Of a stretch of DNA of 64,000 nt, positions 36,503-44,884 are shown piece after piece; positions within the stretch are counted from its first letter, which is position 1; every line of letters begins with the position of its first letter. A program made the translations under genes and the position numbers. This DNA comes from Candidatus Gastranaerophilales bacterium (GTDB lineage: Bacteria > Cyanobacteriota > Vampirovibrionia > Gastranaerophilales > Gastranaerophilaceae). Where the stretch lies: contig CALUYY010000010.1 in the NCBI GenBank assembly GCA_944325155.1, forward strand, positions 1 through 64,000, given 5' to 3'. The notes under the pieces were generated by a model. It was given only the letters and a program-made list of their open reading frames with translations. It was not told the origin of the DNA and searched no databases.

Positions 36503-36577
36503 GTTCTGGTCAGCTATCCGAGTTGGCACCGTGTTTGGAATAAATCCGGTATTAAAATTTTGAAATTTTATTTATTT

Positions 36578-36692
36578 GCGCTTTTTAGCTCAGTCTTGTC
36601 GAGGCAATTCAGCCGAGACAAAAATATAAAGCACGATAGGAGTGCTCGGACAACTGAGCGAACGGCAAAAAAAGTTGAAAATTGAATAATTT
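36578..36692 (+). repeat. tRNA-like leader element before tRNA-Lys (single copy)
   Basis: It begins gcgctttttagctcag (36578-36593), a near copy of the tRNA-Lys 5' end. It contains a hairpin with stems TTGTC/GACAA and GGC/GCC, then ACAACTGAGC (36650-36659), complementary to the tRNA D-arm. It ends GTTGAAAATTGAATAATT just before the tRNA. The order and several segments match the 93-bp unit before tRNA-Phe (GTTGAAAG...CTGAATAATT). It could form a stem between its own GCTCAGT and ACTGAGC. Confidence 0.7.
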
Positions 36693-36765
36693 GCGCTTGT
36701 AGCTCAGTTGGTAGAGCACTCCCCTTTTAAGGGATAGGTCGCGCGTTCGAATCGCGCCAAGCGCA
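36693..36765 (+). tRNA. trnK: tRNA-Lys (UUU)
   Basis: A 73-nt cloverleaf. The acceptor is GCGCTTG/CAAGCGC, the D-arm is GCTCAGTTGGTAGAGC, and the anticodon stem CTCCC/GGGAT has loop CTTTTAA (anticodon TTT). The T-arm is GCGCG-TTCGAAT-CGCGC, and the discriminator is A. The outer anticodon-stem pair (C/T) is a mismatch. CCA is not encoded. The convergent glycosyltransferase stop is 11 bp downstream. Confidence 0.95.
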
Positions 36766-36776
36766 AATTTTTATGT

Positions 36777-38594
36777 TTAATCCTTTTTTAAAATTTCAAT
36801 AATTTCAGGATATTGTTTAACAATTATATTAAACCCGATTTTGCCGCTCATGCCTTTTGATTTTTTATTGTTAATCTTGCACAATCCGTATTGCTGCGTG
36901 TTTTCAACGGTAAGATGATTATATGAATAACCTTTATTAAGCCTTATTTTTGTTCCGTTTAAAACCGCCATTGCCCAAAACCAGATGTCATCTTGTGTGG
37001 GAATAATTTCTTTGAATTTATTTTCATCCGAAACATCTTTATATAAGGAATTTGGCGGATATAAAACAGCCCCCGCTCCGATTATTGTATTAAAAAAGCT
37101 TGCCTGTTTATAATTTTCCCATGTCAGATAATAATAAAGAGAATCAAGAGTTTCAATTTCGTTATTTTTGTTTAATTTAATTCTCCAGCACCTGTTTGCC
37201 TGAATTTCATTCGGATATTTAAGATACGAATTATACAGCGCTTCAATCGTGTCTTTTTCGTAATAAATATCATCATCAAACGTTATTATAATGTCGTCTT
37301 TATATTCTTTTAAAGCGGGAATTAATTTTTTATAAGATTTTATGTCGTTACACCACTTAATTTGAAGTCCGTAATTTTTTAATTCCAAAAGATCGCAAGG
37401 AAGGCACTTTTCTTTATCTTTAAATTGTTCTTCCGCTAAATATAAAACAATCTCATCGGGCTTCACCGTTTGATTCATCAGGGTTTTAACCGTTGTTTTA
37501 ACTGTGTTTATTCTCTCGGGGAAAGTCGTAAGAGAAGCAATAATTTTTCTGTCTCTTTTTTTATCGTTAATGCCCGAAGCCTTAATTTCTTCAACCTTAA
37601 AATCCGCTCTGTATTTTAATTTCAGCTTAATAAACAAAAACATTATTATAATATGCTGGTCAATATTATTTATTGAAAAAAGTTTTTTAAGAAAAACGGT
37701 TATATTAAACAAAGTGTCTTTTTTTATATATAAAAAAGGAATTATGTTAAAAAGAATAAATTGTTCTTTTTTATATAAAACATTTTCTTTGATTTTTAAA
37801 ATCGGTATATTTAAAAACTCAATTTCGCTTTTTTTAATAAAGTATTCTTTTTTGTTTAACTTAATATTATTTTTAATGCATAATTCAATTGCTTCTTTTT
37901 GATTATTGTATCTGTCCGTTTCCTTTTTTACGGTTTTTTTGCTTTTTGTAATAGAGCTTTTATCATTTACCATATAGTAATAATTTGTGTCTTTAACGGT
38001 GCATATTCTTTTGCAATTCAAAAGCACGTTTAGTGTTGCAAGAATATCTTCATAATATTTGCCTTCAACAAATTTATAATTTATGCGATTAAGAAATTTT
38101 TTACTGTAAAGTTTGTTCCAAACATAAGACTGATCGGGATATTTTAATATATTGAATTGTTCGTCTTTATTATCTGTGACATAGTCTTTTGTGTAATGAA
38201 CTCTCCATTTTTGATATCTTTGGTATTTTCTGATAACGCTTGAAGCGGCAACATCGGCGTTATTTTTAATTAAGGCGTTATACAGTTTTTCGATAAAATT
38301 ATTATCAACGTAATCATCGGAATCAATAAAGCTGATATAATCGCCTTTTGCAATGCTTAACCCCTTGTTTCTTGCACCTGATAACCCCGAATTTTTTTGT
38401 TCAACGTATACTATCCGCTTATCATTAAGATATTTTTCGATAATTTTTTTCGTATCGTCCGTTGAACCGTCATTAACTATGATAATTTCAATATCTTTTA
38501 AAGTTTGATTTATAACGCTTAAAATACATCTTTCAATATATTTTTCAACATTATAAACAGGAATTATTACAGAAACTTTAATGTTATTTTCCAT
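36777..38594 (-). CDS. Double-domain glycosyltransferase (GT2 plus second GT-A domain)
   Basis: The N-terminal domain (about 1-225) is a family 2 glycosyltransferase: VSVIIPVYNVEKYIERC, IVNDGSTDDT and the metal-binding FIDSDDYVD. A linker of about 110 residues follows. A second GT-A-like domain (about 345-600) has KIIASLTTFPERI, FDDDIYYEKDTIEAL and TQDDIWFWAMAVLNG. It probably builds cell-surface polysaccharide. The 3' end is 11 bp from tRNA-Lys. No other polysaccharide cluster is visible, so it stands alone. Confidence 0.85.
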   Translation of the reverse strand: MENNIKVSVIIPVYNVEKYIERCILSVINQTLKDIEIIIVNDGSTDDTKKIIEKYLNDKRIVYVEQKNSGLSGARNKGLSIAKGDYISFIDSDDYVDNNFIEKLYNALIKNNADVAASSVIRKYQRYQKWRVHYTKDYVTDNKDEQFNILKYPDQSYVWNKLYSKKFLNRINYKFVEGKYYEDILATLNVLLNCKRICTVKDTNYYYMVNDKSSITKSKKTVKKETDRYNNQKEAIELCIKNNIKLNKKEYFIKKSEIEFLNIPILKIKENVLYKKEQFILFNIIPFLYIKKDTLFNITVFLKKLFSINNIDQHIIIMFLFIKLKLKYRADFKVEEIKASGINDKKRDRKIIASLTTFPERINTVKTTVKTLMNQTVKPDEIVLYLAEEQFKDKEKCLPCDLLELKNYGLQIKWCNDIKSYKKLIPALKEYKDDIIITFDDDIYYEKDTIEALYNSYLKYPNEIQANRCWRIKLNKNNEIETLDSLYYYLTWENYKQASFFNTIIGAGAVLYPPNSLYKDVSDENKFKEIIPTQDDIWFWAMAVLNGTKIRLNKGYSYNHLTVENTQQYGLCKINNKKSKGMSGKIGFNIIVKQYPEIIEILKKD

Positions 38595-38723
38595 AAAAAA
38601 GAATATAGCATAAAAACGAACAATAAAGTTTTTGTTATGTTTCTTAATTGAAGGAAGCTTTTTTTTCTTAGTTATTATATATTATTTATAAACTAGTTTT
38701 GTTTGAGGATTTTAAAGTTTAAG

Positions 38724-40709
38724 ATGAGAAAAATTGATGAAAAAACGGTTAATGCAATCCGCGTTTTATCGGCTGACGCAATTCAAAAAGCAAAATCCGG
38801 ACATCCGGGAATGCCTTTGGGCGCTGCCGCAATAGGTTACAGCTTATATGCATATCATCTTAACTTTAACCCCGAAAAACCGAAACTTTTTTTTAGGGAC
38901 CGTTTTATTTTATCGGCGGGCCATGGGTCTATGCTTTTATATTCCCTGAATCATCTGTTCGGATACGATATTAAAATGTCTGATATTAAAAATTTCAGAC
39001 AATTGGGTTCGATTACTCCGGGGCACCCCGAATACGGTCATACTCCGGGTGTCGAAGCAACAACTGGACCTTTGGGTGCGGGTGCCGCTATGGCGGTCGG
39101 CATGGCAATGGCGGAAAGACATCTTGCCTCTGTTTTCAATAAAGAAAACTATAACATAATCGATAATTACACATATGCGCTTTTAGGCGACGGATGTATG
39201 ATGGAAGGTGTTTCAAACGAAGCTTTTTCGCTTGCGGGAACTTTGGGTTTGAATAAACTTATAATTCTTTATGATTCAAACAATATTACAATCGAAGGGA
39301 AATGCGACCTTGCTTTTACCGAAGACTCCGTTAAAAAAATGCAGGCATACGGCTTCTTTACACAGGTTGTTGAAGACGGAAACGACATAGATAAAATAAA
39401 CGAAGCAATTAAAAACGCCAAAAACCAAAAAGAAAAACCGTCTTTTATTAAAATAAATACAAAAATCGGCTACGGCTGCCCCAAAAAAGAAGGCTCGGCT
39501 TCAAGCCACGGCGAGCCTTTGGGCGATGAGAACGTTTGCGATTTAAGAAAAACCCTAAACTGGCAATACAATGAACCGTTTTTTATTCCCGATGATGTTT
39601 ATGAAAACTGTGCGGGCTTTTTGGATGAAAAAATTAATTTAATGAATAAAAAAGAAGCGTTTCTTGAAGAATACTTTAAAAAATTTCCCGAAATGAAGGC
39701 TTTGTTTGATGAATATTTTAATTTCGACACCGATAAAATTTTAAACGATGAAACAATTTGGGCTTATGATGATAAAGACAAAGCAACAAGAAGTTCATCG
39801 GGCGAAATTTTAAATAAATTAAAAGACAAAATGAAAAATCTTTTCGGCGGAAGCGCAGACCTTGCGCCTTCAAATAAAACGGAATTAAAGGGTCTCGGCG
39901 ATTTTTCAAAAGAAAACCCGAAAGGTCAAAACGTTCATTTCGGCGTAAGAGAAATTTCAATGGCGGGAATTGCAAACGGAATTGCGCTATACGGCGGTCT
40001 TAGAACTTTTGTTTCAACGTTTTTTGTGTTCAGCGACTATTTAAAGCCGATGGCAAGATTGTCCGCTTTAATGAAACTTCCCGTAACTTATATCTTTACT
40101 CATGACAGCATAGGCGTAGGCGAAGACGGGCCGACCCATGAGCCTGTTGAGCATATTGCAATGTTCAGATCAATGCCGAATTTTGTAACTTTTCGCCCCG
40201 CAGACTCAAAGGAAACAATAGCCGGCTGGAAATATGCGATTTCATCAAAAGAAAAACCGACAGCGCTTATCTTGTCAAGACAAAATCTTGTGCAGTTAAA
40301 AAATACAAACGTAAATAATGCTCTTTTGGGTGCATACATTGTCGAAAAAGAAACAAAACAAACTCCCGACTTGATTATGATTGCAACGGGGTCTGAATTA
40401 AGTCTTGCAATAAATGCAAGAAAAGAGCTTTTAAAAGAAAATATAGATGCAAGAGTTGTTTCAATGCCTTCAATGGAACTGTTTGAAATGCAAACGGATG
40501 AATATAAAGAAAAAATTCTTCCTTCAACAAATAAAAAAAGATTGATAATTGAAGCCTTGTCCAAATTCGGCTGGGGAAGATATATGGGCTTTGAAGGAAA
40601 ATCAATCACTATGGATGAATTCGGTGCGTCTGCTCCCGGAGATGTTTTATTTAAACATTTCGGCTTCACCGTTGAAAACGTTGTTAAAAAAGCAAAAGAG
40701 CTTTTATAA
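38724..40709 (+). CDS. tkt: Transketolase
   Basis: Thiamine-diphosphate enzyme of the pentose phosphate pathway. The N-terminus has KAKSGHPGMPLGAA. The ThDP/Mg binding motif is GDGCMMEGVSNEAFSLAG, then YDSNNITIEG, and the pyrimidine domain has FTHDSIGVGEDGPTHEPVEH. The ATG at 38724 gives 661 aa, the usual length; the longer frame starts with a TTG seven codons upstream. A TPR-glycosyltransferase gene follows 48 bp later. Confidence 0.97.
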   Translation: MRKIDEKTVNAIRVLSADAIQKAKSGHPGMPLGAAAIGYSLYAYHLNFNPEKPKLFFRDRFILSAGHGSMLLYSLNHLFGYDIKMSDIKNFRQLGSITPGHPEYGHTPGVEATTGPLGAGAAMAVGMAMAERHLASVFNKENYNIIDNYTYALLGDGCMMEGVSNEAFSLAGTLGLNKLIILYDSNNITIEGKCDLAFTEDSVKKMQAYGFFTQVVEDGNDIDKINEAIKNAKNQKEKPSFIKINTKIGYGCPKKEGSASSHGEPLGDENVCDLRKTLNWQYNEPFFIPDDVYENCAGFLDEKINLMNKKEAFLEEYFKKFPEMKALFDEYFNFDTDKILNDETIWAYDDKDKATRSSSGEILNKLKDKMKNLFGGSADLAPSNKTELKGLGDFSKENPKGQNVHFGVREISMAGIANGIALYGGLRTFVSTFFVFSDYLKPMARLSALMKLPVTYIFTHDSIGVGEDGPTHEPVEHIAMFRSMPNFVTFRPADSKETIAGWKYAISSKEKPTALILSRQNLVQLKNTNVNNALLGAYIVEKETKQTPDLIMIATGSELSLAINARKELLKENIDARVVSMPSMELFEMQTDEYKEKILPSTNKKRLIIEALSKFGWGRYMGFEGKSITMDEFGASAPGDVLFKHFGFTVENVVKKAKELL

Positions 40710-40757
40710 AATTATTAATATTTTGCATATAAGTCAAAAAAACTTTAAAATTAAAAT

Positions 40758-42401
40758 ATGGCACTTATTGATAATGCGATAGAGCTTTTTAAAGAAAATA
40801 AAATTGATGAAGCAAGAAGAGTTCTTGAAATCTGTTTTGACGTAAATAATGATGATTACCTTGCAAACAGATATCTGGGGCTTTGCCATATTGAATTAAA
40901 AAATTATGATAATGCTCTTATATTTTTAAAACATGCTCTTGAATTAAGTAAAAACCATGAATCGGAAGGAGATTTGGGCGTTTGCTACTGGCATTTAAAA
41001 GATTATGAAAGAGCTCAAATTCACCTTATAACATCCGTTATGGATAAATATGAAGATAAATATGCAAAAGTTTTGGAAAAAGCGCTTTTATCAAAACATA
41101 ACGATGAAGCAATGCTCGGACTGAAGCTTTTAATGCATGATAACCACCCGAAAGACATTTTTATTTTAAGGGATTTAACAAGTTATGCGCAGAAATTAAA
41201 AAAATATGATCTTGCCATACAATATTTTGACGTTTTGTTAAAACTCTGCCCCGATGATTATGTTGCATGGAATAATCTCGGGCTTATTTATGAAGAATTA
41301 AATAACTGGAAAAAATCTTATGAATGTTATAAAAAATCTTTATCATTTAAAGACTTTTTTTCTCCCAATTTTAATCTCGGCATAATGTCAAGAAAAATGC
41401 ACCGCTTTGAAGATTCAATAAAATATTTAAAAAAAGCGATAATACAAAACCCGAACTCTCCCCAGCCCAAATATTCTCTTGCAATGAGTTATATGATGTT
41501 AAAGGATTTTAAAAACGGCTATCCTCTGTATGCTAATCATATGACAATTATTATGCCGGCTTTTTACAGAAACGAATGGAGAGATACCGATTTTCACACC
41601 GACAAAACCCTCTGTATTTTTACAACCGGCGGGCTTGGGGATATGATTATGTTTTCAAGATATTTTGATTATATAAAAGGATATTTTAAAAAGATTTATA
41701 TCCTGCTTCCCGAGACTTTGCATTCAATTTTTAAATATAATTTTCCATATCTTGAAATTATTGATTCAAAAGTAATTTTTACCGATTTTGATTATGCGGT
41801 TACACCTATGCACATTCCAAACATTTTTAATCTTGATTTCACCGTTTTTGTGCCGAAACCCGAAGGGTTTTTTGAAGTGAAAGAATCTTTGGTTAAAAAA
41901 TTTGAAAGAAAATTAAAAAAATCAGACAAATTAAAAGTTGCAATAAACTGGCATGGCAACCGAGAAGGAACAAGAACGTTTTTTAACAGAAGCATGCCCC
42001 TAAGTTATCTTGAACCCGTTTTTGAAAAATATAAAGAAAAAATTGATTTTTATTCCGTTCAAAAAGATGACTCGCACACGGACTGTGAAAAATACCCTGA
42101 AATTGTCGATTTGTATGATGAAATTAAAAATTTTGAAGATACGGCGGCAATCTTAAAAAATATGGATTTATTAATCTCCATTGATTCTTCCCCCGTTCAT
42201 ATGGCAGGGGCATTAGGCGTTAAAACTTATATGATTTTACCCTATACAAACGAGTGGCGCTGGTTTGTCGATGATGAAAAATCCATCTGGTATGATTCCG
42301 TCAGCATATTCCGCCAAACAGACGAAGGAAACTGGAGCTCTGCGGTTGATAAAATGCTTGATAAAATGGATGAATTGTTTACAGACAAAGCCAATCCTTG
42401 A
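40758..42401 (+). CDS. TPR protein with heptosyltransferase-like C-terminal domain
   Basis: The first 260 residues form about seven tetratricopeptide repeats (for example ANRYLGLCHIELKNYDNALI, YVAWNNLGLIYEELNNWKKS). The rest resembles a GT9/GT41-like glycosyltransferase: FTTGGLGDMIMFSRYF, VAINWHGNREG, a long acidic segment, and ISIDSSPVHMAGALGVKTYMIL with the sugar-nucleotide-binding end. It may glycosylate proteins or surface glycans. Its 3' end overlaps deoB by 23 bp on the opposite strand. Confidence 0.85.
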   Translation: MALIDNAIELFKENKIDEARRVLEICFDVNNDDYLANRYLGLCHIELKNYDNALIFLKHALELSKNHESEGDLGVCYWHLKDYERAQIHLITSVMDKYEDKYAKVLEKALLSKHNDEAMLGLKLLMHDNHPKDIFILRDLTSYAQKLKKYDLAIQYFDVLLKLCPDDYVAWNNLGLIYEELNNWKKSYECYKKSLSFKDFFSPNFNLGIMSRKMHRFEDSIKYLKKAIIQNPNSPQPKYSLAMSYMMLKDFKNGYPLYANHMTIIMPAFYRNEWRDTDFHTDKTLCIFTTGGLGDMIMFSRYFDYIKGYFKKIYILLPETLHSIFKYNFPYLEIIDSKVIFTDFDYAVTPMHIPNIFNLDFTVFVPKPEGFFEVKESLVKKFERKLKKSDKLKVAINWHGNREGTRTFFNRSMPLSYLEPVFEKYKEKIDFYSVQKDDSHTDCEKYPEIVDLYDEIKNFEDTAAILKNMDLLISIDSSPVHMAGALGVKTYMILPYTNEWRWFVDDEKSIWYDSVSIFRQTDEGNWSSAVDKMLDKMDELFTDKANP

Positions 42402-43518
42402 TTCTGTCCGAAACATAACAAAACGAATCTTTAATTCCCAAATTCTTCGGTTCAATATTTTTGTTATAAATAATTAAAGGAACCATCTCTCTTGTATGAT
42501 CGGACCCTTTATACGTCGGGTCGCACCCGTGGTCTGCCGTTATTATAAGCAAATCATCTTCATTCATATTTAAAATAAATTTATCCAAATAAGAATCAAT
42601 TTCTTCAATCGCTTTTTTATATCCGATATAATCACGCCTGTGTCCGTATAACATATCGGTATCGACAAGGTTTGTAAAAATCAGATTAAAATCTTTTTTA
42701 TTTTTTATTGCTTCAAGTGTTATGTTTAACCCTTCAGTGTTTCCCGCACTGGAGATACTCTCCGTTATGCCGGAGCCGGTAAAAATATCTTTTATTTTTC
42801 CTATTGCATAAGTTTTTCCGCCTTCTTTTTCAATTAAATTTAAAATTGTATCTTTTGGCGGTTTAACGGAAAAATCGTGTCTTAGGGCAGATATTCTTGT
42901 CGGCTTGTTATTAATTATTCTATACGGTCTTGCGATTACTCTTGATACGCCGCAATTTCCTTCATCAAGAATTTTTCTTGCAATTTTACACCATTCATAT
43001 AGCGTTTCAACATCAATTAAATCAATATCAACGGCAATTTGAAAAACGCTGTCTGCGGATGTATATATAATCGGAAATTTTGTTTTTTGATGTTGTTCGT
43101 TTAAATCCTGTATGATTTGTGTGCCCGATGCGGGATAATTACCCAAAATTCCCCCGCATTTTGTTTTTTCTATAAATTCATCAATAATTTTATCGTCAAA
43201 TTTTTCATACGTTCTGAAGGGATGATCTAAAACAAGCCCCGCAATTTCCCAGTGCCCCGTTGTCGTGTCTTTTCCTTTTGATTTCGGTTTCATTATGCCG
43301 TATTGCGCAATCGGGTTTTGTTCTTTTTTTATTCCGAAAATATCTTTAATGTTTCCGAGCCCCATTTTCTCAAAATTGGTAACATTTAACCCCCCCGCTT
43401 TTTTTGCAAGGTTGCATAAAGTGTTCACCGTATTATCGTCATTAAATTCAACGGCATCATCCATGGCGCCTATTCCCATGGAATCTATAACAATTATAAT
43501 TGCACGTTTATTGTTCAT
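42379..43518 (-). CDS. deoB: Phosphopentomutase
   Basis: Interconverts ribose/deoxyribose 1- and 5-phosphates in nucleoside salvage. An alkaline-phosphatase-fold metalloenzyme: IIIVIDSMGIGAMDDA at the N-terminus with the first metal Asp, TTGHWEIAG, and late LLIITADHGCDPTYKGSDHTREMVPLI carrying Asp/His ligands. At 379 aa it is typical. The start overlaps the stop of the decarboxylase by 4 bp (ATGA), so the two are coupled although their functions differ. Confidence 0.95.
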   Translation of the reverse strand: MNNKRAIIIVIDSMGIGAMDDAVEFNDDNTVNTLCNLAKKAGGLNVTNFEKMGLGNIKDIFGIKKEQNPIAQYGIMKPKSKGKDTTTGHWEIAGLVLDHPFRTYEKFDDKIIDEFIEKTKCGGILGNYPASGTQIIQDLNEQHQKTKFPIIYTSADSVFQIAVDIDLIDVETLYEWCKIARKILDEGNCGVSRVIARPYRIINNKPTRISALRHDFSVKPPKDTILNLIEKEGGKTYAIGKIKDIFTGSGITESISSAGNTEGLNITLEAIKNKKDFNLIFTNLVDTDMLYGHRRDYIGYKKAIEEIDSYLDKFILNMNEDDLLIITADHGCDPTYKGSDHTREMVPLIIYNKNIEPKNLGIKDSFCYVSDRIKDWLCL

Positions 43519-44861
43519 AGTTTAATGACCTCGGTATTTTCATCCAAATATTTCATATGCCATTCCTGTATGGCTTCTCCGGGGTATAAAATGCCTATAC
43601 CCGGCGGATACGGGATAATTGAAGCGGCGCTCAGTTTTAATTCCGAATCTTCTTTGTTTATTAATTCTTTTTTTGCATAAAATGCAACAAAGGGCTGAAT
43701 TTTAACTAACGGCTGCGGTTGAAAATCCGCAACGGGAACATAATTAAATTCATACTTCCCTTCCAGAATTTTAATTAAAGCTATTTTTAATTTATCAAAT
43801 TTGGATTTATCGCTTCCGATACCCGTTAAAAATAAACTTCCGAAATCGTTATTGTATTCATCTTCAATATTATGTTCCTTATATAAGATATCAGATAATA
43901 AATTTCCGCTCATGCCTTTTATTTTAAGGAAAATTTTTGTTATATCGTGATATTCACAGTCCAAAAATTCTATGTTTTTACCCTTAAAATAGTCTTTTAA
44001 ATTTATAATGTTTAAAATTAATTCATCAATCGTCTTCAAGCCTTCTTTTGAATTAAGATAATTAATTGTTTCTTCAATAATACTTATCATAGGATACGAA
44101 GGCGAAGTTGTCTGAAAAAGGTTAACCGCTCTTTGCACCGTATCGGGGTCAATATCCCTGCATTCTTTTGACATATGCAAAAGTGCACACTGGTTAACTG
44201 CACCTGCGTTTTTATGAAGCGAATGAACGCTGAAATCCGCACCCGATTGAATTGCGGTTTTGGGGAAACTGTCCGAAAAATTGAACAATGCGCCATGCGC
44301 CTCATCAACTATTAAATAAGTATTATATTGTCTGCAAATTTTTGAAATTTCTTCAATGTCGGATACTATTCCGTCATAAGTCGGGCTTGTTAAAATAAAT
44401 GCTCTGTAATCATTTAATTTAAGCTGAAATTCAAGTTTCCCGGGGTCAATTTTTCCGTATATTCCCCAGTTTGATGAAATTTCATTATCGGTATCGGGCA
44501 TTATCCAGTCAACATCACACCCTGAAACGACAACGCCCGATAATACGGATTTATGGCAGTTTCTTGCAATTAAAATTCTGTCGCCGGGGCGGATAACCGC
44601 TTTCATTGCGGCTAAAATTCCCGTTGTGGCGCCTTGCGTTAAAAAGAATGTGCGCTCCGTATTATAAATTTCACATGCTCTGAACTGCGCATTTTTAATG
44701 ACACCTTTGGGGTTTTGGAGGTTATCAAGCCCTTCAATTTCTGATAAATCTCTTTTGTAAAATTCGTTTAATTCTTTCAAAACCGGACTTTTTTGGCTGT
44801 GTGAGGGCGTTGTAAAAAGTGTTTTTTTAGAACCGTTGTTAAGTAATTTCCATAAATTCAT
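43515..44861 (-). CDS. Orn/Lys/Arg decarboxylase family protein
   Basis: A PLP enzyme that decarboxylates a basic amino acid, probably for polyamine or acid-stress metabolism. The fold-type I pattern is visible: TTPSHSQKSPVL near the start, LTSPTYDGIVSDI, IVDEAHGALF, and the Schiff-base Lys in SVHSLHKNAGAVNQ. At 448 aa it is the short YaaO/SpeA-like type without a wing domain. Lysine, arginine or ornithine specificity cannot be read. The start is 23 bp from the divergent ligA. Confidence 0.87.
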   Translation of the reverse strand: MNLWKLLNNGSKKTLFTTPSHSQKSPVLKELNEFYKRDLSEIEGLDNLQNPKGVIKNAQFRACEIYNTERTFFLTQGATTGILAAMKAVIRPGDRILIARNCHKSVLSGVVVSGCDVDWIMPDTDNEISSNWGIYGKIDPGKLEFQLKLNDYRAFILTSPTYDGIVSDIEEISKICRQYNTYLIVDEAHGALFNFSDSFPKTAIQSGADFSVHSLHKNAGAVNQCALLHMSKECRDIDPDTVQRAVNLFQTTSPSYPMISIIEETINYLNSKEGLKTIDELILNIINLKDYFKGKNIEFLDCEYHDITKIFLKIKGMSGNLLSDILYKEHNIEDEYNNDFGSLFLTGIGSDKSKFDKLKIALIKILEGKYEFNYVPVADFQPQPLVKIQPFVAFYAKKELINKEDSELKLSAASIIPYPPGIGILYPGEAIQEWHMKYLDENTEVIKL

Positions 44862-44884
44862 ATTTTTATAATAAAATAATTCCT

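Noticed and set aside
36453-36563. 36-aa hydrophobic frame before tRNA-Lys
   Set aside because: The tRNA-Lys promoter lies within it and no ribosome site precedes it, so coding is unlikely.
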